In this document: positions 5,958 through 6,247 of the stretch, one piece after another
Layout of the letters: each line of letters starts with the position of its first letter
Position numbering within the stretch: the stretch's first letter is position 1
Source: an uncultured Collinsella sp.
GTDB lineage: Bacteria; Actinomycetota; Coriobacteriia; Coriobacteriales; Coriobacteriaceae
DNA length: 6,247 nucleotides
Direction: 5' to 3'
Assembly: GCA_902489225.1 (NCBI GenBank)
Contig: CABTZA010000108.1
Coordinates: 1 to 6,247 of the forward strand
Notes under the pieces: generated by a model
Seen by the model: only the letters and a program-made list of their open reading frames with translations
The model's database searches: none
Told to the model about the DNA's origin: nothing
Program-made: the position numbers and the translations under genes

Positions 5958-6074
5958 TCAAAGCACCTCGCACTCTTTTACACTCCACGAGTAAACTCGC
6001 TGGTACACGGGAATGACGAACTGCATCTTCGCCACGCCCATAAGGTCGAGTAGATTTGCCTCGGTTGCTTTCAT
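5958..6074 (-). pseudogene. 5' part of the DUF262 gene, ending at an in-frame TGA
   Basis: From the ATG at 6074 the frame reads 38 codons and hits TGA at 5960-5958. After three further codons (Asp, Asp, Val) it reaches the ATG at 5948 in the same phase. The fragment contains EANLLDLM and FVIPVYQRVYSW (19-30), the start of a DUF262 domain, then KECEVL followed by the stop and DDVMRAG. Family members normally have Trp at this point (LWDD), so TGG to TGA explains the break with one base change. A GGGAG site nine bases before 6074 supports the start. The full gene would encode 707 codons. Either the gene is inactivated, the base is a sequencing error, or expression needs readthrough or restart. 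Other Trp codons in the gene are ordinary TGG. Confidence 0.85.
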
Positions 6075-6083
6075 TTGCGTTTG

Positions 6084-6090
6084 CTCCCTT
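6084..6090 (-). promoter_or_regulatory. ribosome binding site of the full-length DUF262 gene
   Basis: AAGGGAG on the minus strand lies nine bases before the ATG at 6074. It shows that translation originally began there and not at 5948. Confidence 0.75.
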
Positions 6091-6148
6091 TTCTTGTTTT
6101 ACGTCACCTACCGTCAGTCCTCCACCGAACGGAGGGCGCTAAAGACGA

Positions 6149-6181
6149 GAGCATCGAAGCGCAGAAGCAACCGGGATGCTC
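6149..6181. repeat. inverted repeat in the leader of the DUF262 gene
   Basis: GAGCATC (6149-6155) and GATGCTC (6175-6181) are perfect 7-bp inverted arms with a 19-base gap. They lie about 75-107 bases before the ATG at 6074. This could be a leader hairpin or an operator. Confidence 0.4.
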
Positions 6182-6191
6182 ATATCACTAG

Positions 6192-6218
6192 ATTTTACAA
6201 TGCTTGTTGCGAACACAA
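6192..6218 (-). promoter_or_regulatory. possible promoter of the DUF262 gene
   Basis: On the minus strand TTGTGT (6218-6213) and TAAAAT (6197-6192) are separated by 15 bases, shorter than ideal. A start near 6185 would give a leader of about 110 bases containing the 6149-6181 inverted repeat. No open gene is seen between here and the window end, so a promoter in this stretch is expected. Confidence 0.3.
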
Positions 6219-6247
6219 TTGAACGTCTGATCGGTTCCGATGGCTCC

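Noticed and set aside
6013..6222. 69-codon plus-strand frame at the right end
   Set aside because: It overlaps the 5' part and leader of the minus-strand DUF262 gene, lacks a ribosome binding site and resembles no protein.

Overview
The window looks like chromosomal DNA of a high-GC anaerobic gut actinobacterium, most likely a Coriobacteriia member such as Collinsella. This is inferred from codon usage, protein style and gene content, not from a marker gene. It carries two metabolic/regulatory genes, two unrecognised genes and one broken defence-type gene. No RNA gene, insertion sequence or CRISPR array is visible, and no gene-free stretch exceeds 300 bases.

Left part (1-2339): positions 1-193 hold a hairpin with T-tracts on both sides, a very G/C-rich block and a cluster of short inverted repeats at the end of the first gene. 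Diaminopropionate ammonia-lyase (dpaL/ygeX type, PLP enzyme) follows on the minus strand. A plus-strand YheO-like PAS plus DauR-type helix-turn-helix regulator is divergent from it. The 277-bp space between their starts contains a long, nearly perfect inverted repeat (1495-1547), a good candidate operator. The pair reads as a catabolic enzyme with its local regulator.

Middle (2340-3947): a promoter with a perfect TATAAT precedes a 329-residue protein with a proline/alanine-rich stretch, a Tyr/Asp-rich stretch, one membrane helix near the C-terminus and an acidic tail. It matches no family I recognise. A weak hairpin, an 11-bp direct repeat and a small unrecognised 97-aa protein with five cysteines follow. 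That gene converges on the last one, with a strong hairpin terminator between them.

Right part (3948-6247): a minus-strand DUF262-DUF1524-DUF5655 protein, of the GmrSD-like type IV restriction class. The continuous reading frame starts at 5948, but the same frame runs upstream to a well-placed ATG at 6074 with its own ribosome binding site. It encodes the conserved IPxYQRxYxW motif and is interrupted by one in-frame TGA where the family normally has Trp (the LWDD motif). The gene is therefore a full-length 707-codon defence gene broken by one nonsense codon, or one expressed by readthrough or restart. This is the most notable feature of the window.
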